Assembly (NCBI GenBank): GCA_043228905.1
Contig: JBHGNT010000015.1
Span: 7,316,001 to 7,380,000 of the forward strand
Origin: Azolla caroliniana
Taxonomy: Eukaryota > Polypodiophyta
Direction: 5' to 3'
DNA: 64,000 nt
The notes under the pieces are model-generated. The model searched no databases. It was not told the origin of the DNA and saw only the letters and a list, made by a program, of their open reading frames with translations. The position numbers and the translations under genes were made by a program. Within the stretch, counting starts at the first letter, position 1. Every line of letters starts with the position of its first letter. This document shows positions 9,529 to 20,099 of this stretch, piece by piece.

Positions 9529-10483
9529 CTACCATTGCCACCTGTGAAGCCATTTGTCTTCGACGACTGCTGCAAGAACTACAGATCGAGGTGTCGACCC
9601 CGATCCTACTCTACTGCGATAACATAAGCAACATGCAACTCACCAAGAACCCTGTATTCCATACTCGCACAAAGAACATAGAACTACACTACCACTTCGT
9701 GCGTGAGCGTGTTCTGAGCGGTGAAGTCGAACTTCGGTATGTTCATACGGATAGGAAAGTTGCCGACATCTTCACCAAACCGCTTGGATCGGACAAGTTG
9801 CAGCACTTCACCAAAGTGCTTGGTGTTCAGAATCTCGACATGCCACACTTGAGGGGGAGAACGGGCAAAGACACCAGAATGGGCAAAGGCAAAGAAACTG
9901 CCGATTGCGTCGGTGAGGGAAGAACCGGCAGAGGGAGAGACAAGAAGAAGAAAGGAGCCGAGTCGACAAAGTTGACACATCCAAACAAGTCGAAACAAGC
10001 AGCAGCGGCGGTAGAGTCAAGAAGGATAGAGCTGACCGGAAGAAGAAGAAGGCCGACACCCGGACATGGTCTGATGTGGGGAAGGTCCTAGAACCAGAAG
10101 AAGAATCGGGTGCGACCGATTCGGACAAGAGCTGGAACGAATCGGAGACACTCGATTCAGTTCAACAGACGGATTCAGAAGAACCGGATCATTTCAAGGC
10201 CAAGAGGACGAGAAGGCAACAAAAGTCGATGCAAACACGAAGGAATAGGTGAATCAGCAAGCCCCGAAATCACATTAGTGAGGGAGTTGAATTGGGCCTG
10301 TTGAGCAAACAAGCCGACCGAGGAGGTCGAGGTGCGCAATATCAGAAGGGTCGCGGCAAACGGAACCAGACTAGACGTGGAGCGCGAGCAAGGTGGAGTG
10401 ACGCCAGAAGGAACCAGGTGGTAGGACCGGCTGTCATGGAAACTGACACTACAATCCAACCTCAAGTTGAGCTTGAGGGGGAG
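9529..10483 (+). pseudogene. C1 RNase H end plus charged C-terminal extension
   Basis: RNase H continues after element N (LLYCDNISNMQLTKNPVFH, RTKNIELHYHFVRERVLSGE, ADIFTKPLGSDKLQHF) to about 9860, where most copias end. Here a long charged region of about 200 residues follows, split over shifted frames. It is rich in K/R/E/D, with SDVGKVLEPEEESGATDSDK and ESETLDSVQQTDSEEP. The same extension occurs in C2 (13720-14230) and C3 (29040-29560), so it belonged to the protein. Its function is unknown. Confidence 0.75.
10473..10483 (+). other. C1 polypurine tract
   Basis: TTGAGGGGGAG lies directly before the 3' LTR start at 10484 and is the expected plus-strand primer site. Confidence 0.8.
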
Positions 10484-10906
10484 TGTTGAGCGGCAAGCTG
10501 AACCGGATCCGGATCGGCTGAATAAGCTTGAGACGGATCGGACGGATCGGCGAGCCGGTGAGCAAGTGAACCGGTGAGCTGGGGAACCGGTTAGCTGGAT
10601 CAAACAATAACCGGAAGCCTAGTAGTAGCCTAGACTACTAGGTACTTAATAGTCTCGTAGTTAGTGTCAAATGCTCAAGTGAGCATTGAAGCACGCGGTA
10701 CTTCTGTCAGTCCTCTTAAGGACTTGTATAAGTAGTGTTGTTGAGCACGTTTTATGTACAGAGTACTATTATTGTTTTGTAATAGATTTTGAATGTTTTG
10801 CTCTCTCTGTGTGTCTCTCCCATGTACTGTGTATATTCTAAGCTCTCCATTAAACTTGTGTTTCTGTGTTTGGTTTTCTATTGCTTCCGCACGCTATTCT
10901 TTTACA
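10484..10906 (+). repeat. C1 3' LTR (423 bp)
   Basis: It begins TGTTGAGCGGCAAGC and ends CTTTTACA, followed by TSD CATGC. It carries the imperfect palindrome CCTAGTAGT...ACTACTAGG at about 10617-10641. Confidence 0.9.
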
Positions 10907-10911
10907 CATGC

Positions 10912-11480
10912 CCATTTCATAAACATTAAGGTCTAGTAACATTTGAGTGTATACAAAGGTTGCAAACAAGGTTTGAACCTTGCACCTCTAAGATAGAAAA
11001 CAATTGACTTACCACTAGAACTACTATTGAGTGCTTTAAATTTTGCATATTTCCTTATCATATTCGGAATTCCATACGAAACAACCGTACAAAACAATGT
11101 GCCCAAAGCCATGGTTTTCAACCCATGTTTTTGTGCATGTCACAAGCAAAACCATGTGCACATAAACCATGGCCCCAAGCCCATGGTTTTGCACATGAAG
11201 AGAGCTATAAAAACCCTAGTAGGGCTTGTGTAAAGGGGGGGTTAATTTGGAGATCATCATCATCATCAATAATATAATATCCTTCTTATCATCTATCTTC
11301 TTCTAATTTATCTTCTTCTCGAGTATAAAAACCTTTCTTCTTTTCAAATGTGACATTGGTTTCCTCTACTTGTACATACACATTGTCATCTTTTCGAGAA
11401 GTTTTCGAACGTCCTCCCTGGTCCGTGGCCCCGGTAGTCCCGCTCACACGAAGCACGCACGCATGCGCATCTTCGCGACA
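10912..11480 (+). repeat. F 5' LTR, main part
   Basis: The LTR continues from 2913-2967 after the C1 insertion and ends CTTCGCGACA. It aligns with 24318-24871. It holds a minus-strand tRNA-like stretch (B box AGGTTCAAACC near 10970, A-box-like TAGTTCTAGTGG near 11015), CATGG/CATG repeats and a TATA box (CTATAAAAACC near 11207). Directly downstream, TGGTGAACCCAATGTGAAG (from 11487) is the likely primer site; the tRNA is not assigned. Confidence 0.85.
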
Positions 11481-13272
11481 TTTTTCTGGTGAACCCAATG
11501 TGAAGAGCGGTAGGGGAGGATGAAGATGGACGAGGAATATCTCATGAAGGCAATGTCAAAGATGATGATGGAATTTTCAAGAAAATGGAAAAGATGAGAT
11601 ACGGCCCAACAAGCCATCGAGAGCATGGTCGAGCAAGTCGGTTGTTTCAACAGGGGCGATGTCCTAAATTTTCTAAAAGGCTACAATGTTGAGATGGCTT
11701 GAAGAGGTGCAAACGAAGCAAAGAGGTTGGAGTACTTTTGTTGAGTGGTGGCTGAACCGATCTATGAAGAGATAAAAAAGCTTCAAGAAGCTCACGACTC
11801 GTGGGGTCCTTCGAAGAAGCTTTACGAGAGGCATATGGTTACAAAAAACCGAAGGGACAAAGTCTACACTAGTTCGACCAATGGGTGTCATTGATGAAGA
11901 CCCACCAGAGTGTTATGGACGCGTTCGTTGAGTTTGAGAGTCTCTTTGCTTAACTCTCGAAGCGGGATCGAAGATTGGTGGGGGTGAATAATGTTCTAAT
12001 GTTCATAAAGTCGATCAATCGAAAGGAATGGAAGGCCATTGGAATCCAACTCGAGGATGACGATGGTGTGAATGGCCTCACCGAGAATTTGGTCAAAGTC
12101 GAAAGAGTATGCCAACGGCATGACAAGAGAAAGATGTGAATCTGGTCGATAACATCATGTCCCAAGAGGGATGATCAAACGAGGATGAGATATGGCAACA
12201 CGCCACCACCAAAGGAAGAGAACTCAAAAAGTGAAGGTTCAAGGGTACTCGACATGGAAGCCGTGATGAGAGAGGCATTCGAGAACTTAAAGGTGCAACT
12301 CGAGGCTGAAGAGAAGCTTAAAATGGAGATAAAACCAAGGCGGACAGTGATCGAGGAAGAAGACACCTCCCAACAAATGCGGGTTAATGAAGTGGCCGAT
12401 ACAAAGGCTCAAGTTCGGTACAATGGTACCAAGAAAAAAGGTTCAGAACAAGTCACCTTCTCGTCTTCCGAAGAAACAACGGCCAAGGATGAGGCCGATG
12501 ACTCGAGGACGGTGAATGCCACTTCGAGGGAGGTTGCCACGAAAAACGACATCAAGGAGGTGGCTATGGAAAACATGACAAAGGAGATCGACCAAAGGCG
12601 TATGTAATCCTCTACACTTGTTCCAGAGACTTGGGTAGTTGTGCCAGAGAAACTACATGAGACCCAAGAGACGGAAGGTGGTGGCGATGAAGCGAAGATC
12701 GGAGTTGATGCACGTGATAGGAACATAGCCATGGACAATGAAATCGAGTCAGAGGTTTCTATGCACGAGTCGATGATGGATGGCCATGTTGAGATTTTCC
12801 CAACACTTGATCTAGAGACTTGGGCCGTTGTGTCCGAGAGCCAACATGAGACACAAGAGACGGAGAGTGGTGGCGAGGGGAAGCTTGAAGCCGATGTGTA
12901 CAATGACATCAAGACATGGGTCACAAAGGCAGTTGACCAAAGATGAATGGATTCCTTCAGACATATTCCAGAGACTTGGGCAATTGCGACCAAAATCCAA
13001 CGTGAGACCCAAGAGATGGAAGGTGGCGAAAAGGGAAAGGTCAAAGTCGGTGTGCACGACAAAGAGGGCGGACAAAGTACAAAAAAGGATGATGAGAGCC
13101 AAGTGGGCCAAGGAAGGTGGAAGCAATGGATGTGTTCAAAATGGAGGGGAAAATTCGCCGTGGGTGAGGCGCAAGGAAGAAACAAATCAAAGGTTGACAA
13201 CCTTTGGCCCCACCACCTCACTCTTTTTCTTCTAGGCACATGCCACAGGATGTGTGGTTTGGTGGGGGTGGA
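11481..13272 (+). pseudogene. F internal region: decayed gag-like protein with repeats
   Basis: A start-like MDEEYLMKAMSKMMMEF lies at 11526. Broken frames follow, with GDVLNFLKGYNVEM and EEIKKLQEAHDSWG. From 12185 a single frame runs to the 3' LTR with stops only at 12605 and 12944. Its C-terminal part holds three diverged repeats of about 51-63 residues around PETWVVVPEKLHETQETEGG (12629), LETWAVVSESQHETQETESG (12818) and PETWAIATKIQRETQEMEGG (12971). There is no protease, RT or integrase. A PPT-like GGTTTGGTGGGGGTGGA precedes the 3' LTR. It is called gag-like from its position. Confidence 0.65.
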
Positions 13273-13318
13273 TATCGTGAAGTGGTATGTCTAGAGGGAG
13301 AAAAGGTGAAAAAGTGTG
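13273..13318 (+). repeat. F 3' LTR, first 46 bp
   Basis: TATCGTGAAGTGGTATG is the mutated tip of the F LTR and follows the PPT. It is cut at 13318 by copia C2 and resumes at 24318. Confidence 0.8.
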
Positions 13319-13719
13319 TGCAAACGAATATGTTGTGCGGAAGCGTGTGCATAAAACACAGGGTAAAGAGTTCAGTAAACACAGAAAACACAGAGAGGGA
13401 GAGGGAGAGGGAGAGACAGAGACAGAGAGACACTATATATCAAATTCAAAATAATTCTCTGTTCTGCACATACTTCGTGCTCAGTGAGCACCTTATATAC
13501 AAGCCCTAACAATCAGGCTGACACAAGTACTGACAGTACTTGACTGCTCATAAATGAGCTCTACACTAACTCCAAAATAGTTTCCTACATGGAATATCTT
13601 TCCAACGGCCTCACGGTTTACGCATCGCTACGGCCACGTTATGCGTATTGTTTTACGCACCCAGCCTACGCACTGGGTTATGCACCGTATTACGCACCCA
13701 ATGTTGAGCTTGTATTATC
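13319..13719 (-). repeat. C2 3' LTR
   Basis: It matches 23909-24312. The tip near 13715 is damaged (a few bases lost before the CCCCCTCAAGCTCAA PPT complement). U3 holds an array of TACGCAC/GCGTAA-type hexamers at 13618-13705. Confidence 0.8.
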
Positions 13720-14472
13720 CCCCTCAAGCTCAATTTGAGGTTCCGTCTGCTCTTCCGGATCTACACTCCGGTTCCTTCTGGATTCACGCCTCGCTCGCGC
13801 TCCTCGACCTGTTCGATTCCGCGCGCTTCGACCCTTCCGATCGGCTTGTCTGCTTGTTCGGCCCTTCTCAGCTCCCTTGTTGTCGTGGTGTCGGTGCGTC
13901 CTTCGCTGCCCTTTTCTCCGCATGGCCTTTAGTTGATTCGACGTATCTGAATTGAACATTCCGATTGAATCAAATGCTTCCAATTCAATTCCGCTCTCAT
14001 CCGAATTGGTTGTCTCCAATTCGTCTCCTGTCCTTAGGCCTTTGACTACATCATAACACGTCTTGGTCTTGGCCTTTACGCCCTTCTTGGTTGTATCTCC
14101 CCCTAATTTGGTTGTCCTCGGCTCTTCCCTACGATTGTGGCCCTTGCTTTCTTCTGCGGCTTCTTCAGTCGGTCCGAAATCGAATTCTTCATCTGATTCC
14201 TCATCACGGTCACTTCCGCCATGATGAACACCTCCACTCCTTTCATGCTCTTGTTCCTGTTCGTCTTCCTTTCTCCCCCTCAAGTTCGTCATGTCGAGGT
14301 GACGCAACCCTAGCTCACCCAAGAAATGTCGTAACTTGTCGAGACCAAGAGGCTTGGTGAAGATGTCGGCAACTTGCCGATCAGTCGAAACATGCACCAG
14401 TTCGACTTCACCTGAAAGGACCCGCTCGTGGACAAAATGGTAATGCACCTCAATGTGCTTGGTTCGGGCGTG
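13690..14472 (-). pseudogene. C2 RNase H end plus charged C-terminal extension
   Basis: Coming from 14472 on the minus strand the frame reads HARTKHIEVHYHFVHERVL and ADIFTKPLGLDKLRHF. It then gives about 200 residues of charged sequence (DEESDEEFDFG, KTCYDVVKGL, ESGIELEAFDSIGMFNSD, and a K/R-rich end). It stays open through the whole extension, unlike C1 and C3, which argues that the extension was coding. The function is unknown. Confidence 0.8.
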
Positions 14473-14477
14473 GAAAA

Positions 14478-15243
14478 TGACGGGAACTCCTAGCTCCTTA
14501 TGCGCAACGCTCGGCCACAACCGAGATACTTTTCTACACAGAAGACGGGAAATAGAACACGATACAATAGGAGAGGAAAATACACACAGACTACACAGGA
14601 GGTTTACATGGAAAACCCCAAACTAGGGGAAAAACCACGGCAACCCACAGGCTGCAAAACTGTCACTATGTATGAATGTACAAAAAACAGTGAGTTCTCG
14701 GAGGCAACGACCTCGGACTCACGCTCTTCGCCACAGGCGGCGGTTACAACAGAGGTAACGACCTCTTTCTCTCTCTCTCTCTCTGTACACTATTACATGC
14801 ACTCTCTTCTTCTTGCACCAACAAGAAAAGTAACAAACGACTATATTAGTTTGCCCTAAGTCATATTTATACTAATATGACTTTTCGGCTATTTACAAGT
14901 ATAGCCACGATGGCCTCTCAGAAACATATTTACGAATATGTCTCTTCCTCCGGTTCATACCGGGTCTGCACCATCCGGCTATCCGTAGTCGGGTACTACT
15001 CATCCGGTTCACACCGGGCCTGCACCATCCGCCACTCCGTAGCCGGGTACTACTCATCCAGTTCACACCGGGCCTGCACCACCCGGCTCTCCGTAGCCGA
15101 GTACTACTCATCCGGTTCACACCGGGCCTGCACCATCCGGCTCTCCGTAGCCGGGTACTCATCATACCGTTTCGGCCTCGGCCTAGTTTGTTCGTCGACA
15201 TTGTTCTTCTCCCTTCCCATCCGGAGGGACCTGTCTCCCAACA
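14478..15243 (-). repeat. A1 3' LTR (766 bp) with four 54-bp units
   Basis: On the minus strand it begins TGTTGGGAGACAGGTCC and ends GTTCCCGTCA. Positions 14950-15165 hold four units of a 54-bp tandem repeat. It resembles 19330-20094 closely, with scattered substitutions and one 1-nt indel. Confidence 0.9.
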
Positions 15244-15253
15244 AACTCCCCCT

Positions 15254-17389
15254 TCACTCCGGCATGGGGTGTCTTACCAGTCCGATCCTCTTCCGGCATG
15301 CGTCCAGCTTGTCGGGTGTCAGCACTTTGGTCAGCATATCTAACCCGTTCTCGGCCGTGTGGACCTTCGTCAGTGTGAACTCCTGGTCATCTACTCTTTC
15401 CCGAATCCAGTGATACCTCCGCTGGATATGCTTCGTCCGGGAATGGTAGGCCGCATTTTTAGCAAGGTGGATGGCACTTTGACTGTCGCAATAGAGTCGG
15501 TATTCCTCTTGCCGGATACCGAGCTCTCCGATCAAGTCCTTCATCCATAATATTTCCTTGCCGGCTTCCACAGCCGCCATGTACTCCGCCTCTGTGGTTG
15601 ACAATGCAACCGTCTTCTGCAGCCTCGACTGCAACGAAACAGCTCCCCCTGCATATGTCATCACATACCCGAATGTAGACCGGCTGGTATCCACATAAGC
15701 CGACATGTCCGAGTCGGTGAAACCGTCCAGTTGACGTTTTCCGGAGCCGAATCGTAGACACATATTTGAAGTGCCCTTAAAGTACCGGAGTATCCATTTG
15801 ATTGCGTTCCAGTGCTCCTTGCCGGGATTGGTCATGAACCGGCTCACCACTCCCACTGCGTATCCTATATCCGGTCGGGTACAAACCATTGCGTACATCA
15901 AGCTCCCGACGGCAGAGGCATATGGAATCTTCATCATATCTGCCTTCTCTCCTTTTATTTTCAGGCTTTGCTTGCCGGATAGCTTGCAGTTTGCCGGAAG
16001 TGTCGATCCGACCGGTTTTGCATCTGACATGTTGAACCGGTGAAGCACCTTTGTCACATACTTCTCCTGTGACAGCCATAATTGCTTCGCTTTCCGGTTA
16101 CGGATGATGTGCATCCCCAACATCTGTCTTGCCGGACCCAAGTCTTTCATTGAGAGGGTCCGGTTTAGAGCCTTCTTCAGCATCCGTATTTTGACTTGGT
16201 CATGTCCGACGATCAACATGTCATCCACGTATAGGAGGAGTATTAAGAAGTCACCTCCTTCGAACTTCTTCACAAACACGTAGTGATCGGCCTGCATCTT
16301 GTGGTACCCTTGATCGGTCATGAAGGAGTCGAACTTCCGGTACCATTGTCGGGGAGCCTGCTTCAGTCCGTACAGGCTCTTCTTCAACCGGCATACCAGG
16401 TGCTCCTTCCCTTTCTCCACAAATCCTTCCGGTTGCTGCATGTAGATCTCCTCTTCGAGGTCGCCGTGAAGGAATGTCGTCTTCACGTCCAGCTGCTCTA
16501 CCTCGAGGTCCATGCTTGCTGCTATACTCAGCACCGTCCGAATGGAGGTCATCTTTACTACCGGGGCGAATATCTCGTCGAAGTCCACCCCCTTCTTCTG
16601 CTGGAACCCCTTCACCACGATCCTGGCTTTGTATCTCGGGGGCTTGCCGGCATCTCCCGGTTTCAACTTGTACACCCACTTGTTTCGGAGTGCCCGCTTT
16701 CCTTTCGGCAGCTCCACCAATTCGTACGTATGGTTCTCATGCAGGGAATCCATCTCGTCCTTCATGGCACTTAACCATTTTCGGCTGTGGGTGTCATCCT
16801 CCGCTTCTTTGAAGCTTTCCGGCTCCCCCTCATCGGTCAGTAGAACATGCTCTGCATCCGGAAATCTCCGGGGGGGCCTTCTCTCTCTGAGAGGATATCT
16901 CCGTCTTCGGGCTTTGGTAACCGGCTCCTCCATTTGCTCTTCATTCGAATCCGATTCGGAGTCTTGGCCGGTTCCGGTCTCAGCTTCCTCTACCTCTTCA
17001 TCTGCCGGTTCGGTATCCTCACCGTAACCGGCTGGTTCCTCGAGTGCTAACCGGTCTCTTGCCGGTTGGGTCTGCTCATTGTAGATTCTATCCTTACCGA
17101 TCGACTCGAAGTTCATTATCTTCTTCTCCGACTCCCAGTCAGCGAGCGTCTTGTCCTCCATGAAGATAATATCTCGACTCCGAAATACCTTCTTGTCGAC
17201 CGGGTCCCACACTCGGTAGCCGAACTCATCGTCACCGTAACCGAGGAATATGCATGGCCGGGTCTTTGGATCTAACTTTCCTCTCCGGTCCTTTGCTACA
17301 TGGACGTACGCGAGACACCCGAACACCCTCAGATGCTGGTACGACACTTCCTTACCGGTCCATACTCTCTGCGGCGTGTCTCTGTCCAA
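15254..17389 (-). pseudogene. A1 integrase end, reverse transcriptase and RNase H
   Basis: An open reading of 711 codons: integrase C terminus (VFGCLAYVHV, FLGYGDDEFGYRVWDP), an acidic linker, copia RT (NKWVYKLKPGDAGKPPRYKA, EQLDVKTTFLHGDLEEEIYM, an intact YVDD at LLYVDDMLIVG) and RNase H (DGFTDSDMSAYVDTSRSTFG, LSTTEAEYMAAVEAGKEILW, CDSQSAIHLAKN), ending HPMPE just before the PPT. It is one part of the gag-pol frame, joined upstream through a frameshift at about 17385. All RT and RNase H acidic residues seem present, so this part could have been active recently. Confidence 0.9.
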
Positions 17390-18935
17390 GGGTGTTGGGT
17401 GATCTATTTATCACATATGTCGCCGTCGACAGTGCCTCAGCCCAAAACTTCTTGGGTAGTTTTGCATGCGCTAGCATACTCCGGACCCTCTCCATTATGG
17501 TCCGGTTCATCCTCTCGGCCAGTCCGTTTAGTTCCGGCGTCTTCGGCACGGTAATTTCGAGCCGGATTCCCTTCGAGCGGCAGTACTCCTCGAACTGCCC
17601 TCGGTATTCTCCTCCGTTGTCTGCTCGAATCGCCTTCAGCTTCTGGACGGTTTCTCTTTCCACTCTCGCGTGGAGCTCTTTGAAGAAGGATAACACCTGA
17701 GCCTTCGTCTTCAGCGGTATGGCCCACAGCTTCCGGCTGTGGTCATCTATGAATGTCACGAAGTACTGCGCTCCGGCATGTGACTTCGTGTCTACTTGAC
17801 ACACATACGTATGCACCAACTCCAGTGGTGCATTACGTCTCATCGGTGGCCTTGGTCGGAAGGAGGTCCGGTTCTGCTTACCGGCCAGACAATCAGTGCA
17901 CTTCTCTAAGTGCACGTTCTTCACTGGAATGAGGTTGTCGTCTGCAAGCCTCTTCATCCCCTTCTCGCTCATATGACACAGCCTCTTGTGCCACAGCTCA
18001 CCGGTAGTGTCGGATGCCACGTTCACTTCTTCCGGACATAACCGGGCATTCATCAGGTACAGCGTGTTTACCTTCCGGGCCCGAGCCACAATCAGGCTCC
18101 CTTCGCTGAACTTCATGACACCGTTCCGGATGCTACCCGTGTAGCCTTCATCATCTAGCTGACCGGCTGATATCAGGTTCAGATGAACTTCCGGAACGTG
18201 TCGGACATCCTTCAGCAGCAACTTGCATCCGGTTGGTGTTGTCAGCCACACGTCTCCCATCCCGACAATTCGGCATGTTCCTTCATTCCCCATCCGGACA
18301 CAGTCGTGATCACCGGCTGAATAGGATGAGAAGCATTTCCGGTCCGGGGTAAGGTGGAACGATGCTCCGGAGTCTACCACCCAGATCATCTCGTCGCCGG
18401 CAACGTATATTTCACTCTCCTCGGTGATGAGCATCAACTCTTCTTCACTTGCCGCGATAGCTATCGTTCCCTTCCGGTCCGGCCCCCTCCGGTCTTTACC
18501 GTTCCGGTCCGGGGTTTGCTTTGAATCAGTACCGTCGGTTTCCTTGTCTTTACGGAAATGCCGACAGTTCTTTTGGAAGTGTCCTGGCTTGCCGCAATAG
18601 AAGCAAGTAGGCCTCCCCCCTGACTTTGACCGTGTCCCCGACTTCTCCCGGTTCTGGGGACTACGATTTCTATGTCTTCCGCGTTCCGATTCGGTAAGGA
18701 GCGCTTTGGAGTCGGAGCTCGTGTCTTTGTCTTTCCGACGCGCCTCCTCATCTAGCAAGCTCGACTTTACTCTTGCTAGGGATAACCGTTTTCCTTCCGG
18801 CCCGGCGTTGCCCAAAGTGACAACCAACGTCTCCCAGCTATCCGGGAGGGAACCGAGCAGGAGTAGCGCTAGTACCTCGTCGGCAAGAGGTACTTCCAAT
18901 GACGTTGCCTGGTGGATCAGCCCTTTGGAAGGCAT
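17352..18935 (-). pseudogene. A1 gag end, protease and integrase
   Basis: 527 open codons: the gag C terminus, a CCHC zinc knuckle (CFYCGKPGHFQKNC), the protease motif WVVDSGASFHLT, GAG-pre-integrase HHCC (LWHKRLCHMSEKG...CTDCLAGKQNR) and the integrase catalytic core (QYFVTFIDDHSRKLWA; RADNGGEYRGQFEEY; ELNGLAERMNRTIMERV). The frame is broken at both ends: by one extra A in an A-run near 18928, and by a small deletion near 17385. Confidence 0.9.
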
Positions 18936-19299
18936 TCATGTGCTCCGCCATGCTGGAGCCATCTTGGTACCGGAGTCTTACCAGCTTCCGGAATACCGAA
19001 ACCTGGTTAACAGCATTTTTGTTTTGGAACATTATACCGATCTTCTCCCAGAGCTCATGAGCCTTGCTCTCTTCATTGAAGTTGTTGTATAGGCTCATGT
19101 CGATGAAGCACCATATGTACGTTGTTGTCTTCATGTGCATCACCTCCCATATCGCGGCATTGATTTTGTCCGGTCTCTTGTCCCCGAACTGAACCGGCAG
19201 CCAGAGGTCTTTAACCACGAGCATGTCCCTCATCTTCGACTTCCACACTGAATAGTTGGAGACGGTGAGCTTGAACATGCCGCCAAGCGATTCGTCCAT
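18838..19299 (-). pseudogene. A1 gag N terminus
   Basis: The frame starts MDESLGGMFKLTVSNYSVWK, the usual opening of copia gag, then WLPVQFGDKRPDKINAAIW and MFQNKNAVNQVSVFRKLVRL. It shifts frame near 18928, after AEHMNAFQ. The ATG follows the primer site by 16 nt. The A2 copy at 51696 has the same start. Confidence 0.9.
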
Positions 19300-19315
19300 T
19301 TCCTGTGTCGATTTT

Positions 19316-19327
19316 GCTCTAATACCA
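19316..19327 (-). promoter_or_regulatory. A1 primer binding site
   Basis: On the minus strand TGGTATTAGAGC, one mismatch from the initiator tRNA-Met site, separated from the LTR by two bases. Confidence 0.85.
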
Positions 19328-19329
19328 CT

Positions 19330-20094
19330 TGACGGGAACTCCTAGCTCCTTATGCGCAACGTTCGGCCACAACCGAGATACTTTGCTACACAGAAGACGG
19401 GAAATAGAACACGATACAATAGGAGAGGAAGATACACACAGACTACACAGGAGGTTTACATGGAAAACCCCAAACTAGGGGAAAAACCACGGCAGCCCAC
19501 AGGCTGCAAACTGTCACTATGTATGAATGTACAAAAAACAGTGAGTTCTCGGAGGCAACGACCTCGGACTCATGCTCTTCGCCACAGGCGGCGGTTACAA
19601 CAGAGGTAACGACCTCTTTCTCTCTCTCTCTCTCTGTACACTATTACATGCACTCTCTTCTTCTTGCACCAACAAGAAAAGTAACAAACGACTATATTAG
19701 TTTGCCCTAAGTCATATTTATACTAATATGACTTTTCGGCTATTTACAAGTATAGCCACAATCGCCTCTCAGAAACATATTTACGAATATGTCTCTTCCT
19801 CCGGTTCATACCAGGTCTGCACCATAGGGCTCTCCGTAGCCGGGTACTCCTCATCCGGTTCACACCGGGCCTGCACCATCCGGCTCTCCGTAGCCGGGTA
19901 CTCCTCATCCGGTTCACACCGGACCTGCACCATCCGGCTCTCCGTAGCCGGGTACTACTCATCCGGTTCACACCGGGCCTGCACCATCCGGCTCTCCGTA
20001 GCCAGGTACTCATCATACCGTTTCGGCCTCGGCCTAGTTTGTTCGTCGGCACTGTTCTTCTCCCTTCCCATCCGGAGGGACCTGTCTCCCAACA
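19330..20094 (-). repeat. A1 5' LTR (765 bp)
   Basis: On the minus strand it begins TGTTGGGAGACAGGTCC and ends GTTCCCGTCA. It has four 54-bp units at 19801-20016, a TC microsatellite near 19619-19635 and a TATA-like stretch near 19720. Confidence 0.9.
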
Positions 20095-20099
20095 GAAAA

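Larger units (their letters stand above)
2968..10906 (+). mobile_element. C1, Ty1/copia element inserted in F 5' LTR
   Basis: The ends are TGTTGAGCGG and TTTACA, flanked by a perfect TSD CATGC (2963-2967 and 10907-10911). C1 has a 5' LTR (split by solo LTR S1), a degenerate primer site, a gag-deleted polyprotein remnant, a PPT and a 423-bp 3' LTR. Two more insertions lie inside it: solo LTR S2 (5345-6271) and mini-element N (7782-9523). Many stops and deletions show it is dead. Confidence 0.9.
14478..20094 (-). mobile_element. A1, nearly complete Ty1/copia element
   Basis: 5617 bp on the minus strand, with TSD GAAAA (14473-14477, 20095-20099) that splits the C2 RNase H codons for NPVFH. LTRs are 19330-20094 (5') and 14478-15243 (3'). 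The primer site TGGTATTAGAGC lies 2 nt after the 5' LTR. The PPT is GAAGGGGGAG. Gag-pol is complete apart from two frameshifts. Second members of the family lie at 46812-56519. Confidence 0.95.

Noticed and set aside
12409-13239. 276-codon minus-strand frame opposite the F internal region
   Set aside because: Shadow of the plus-strand gag-like frame: its Ser/Pro-rich composition is the complement of the Glu/Lys-rich repeats.
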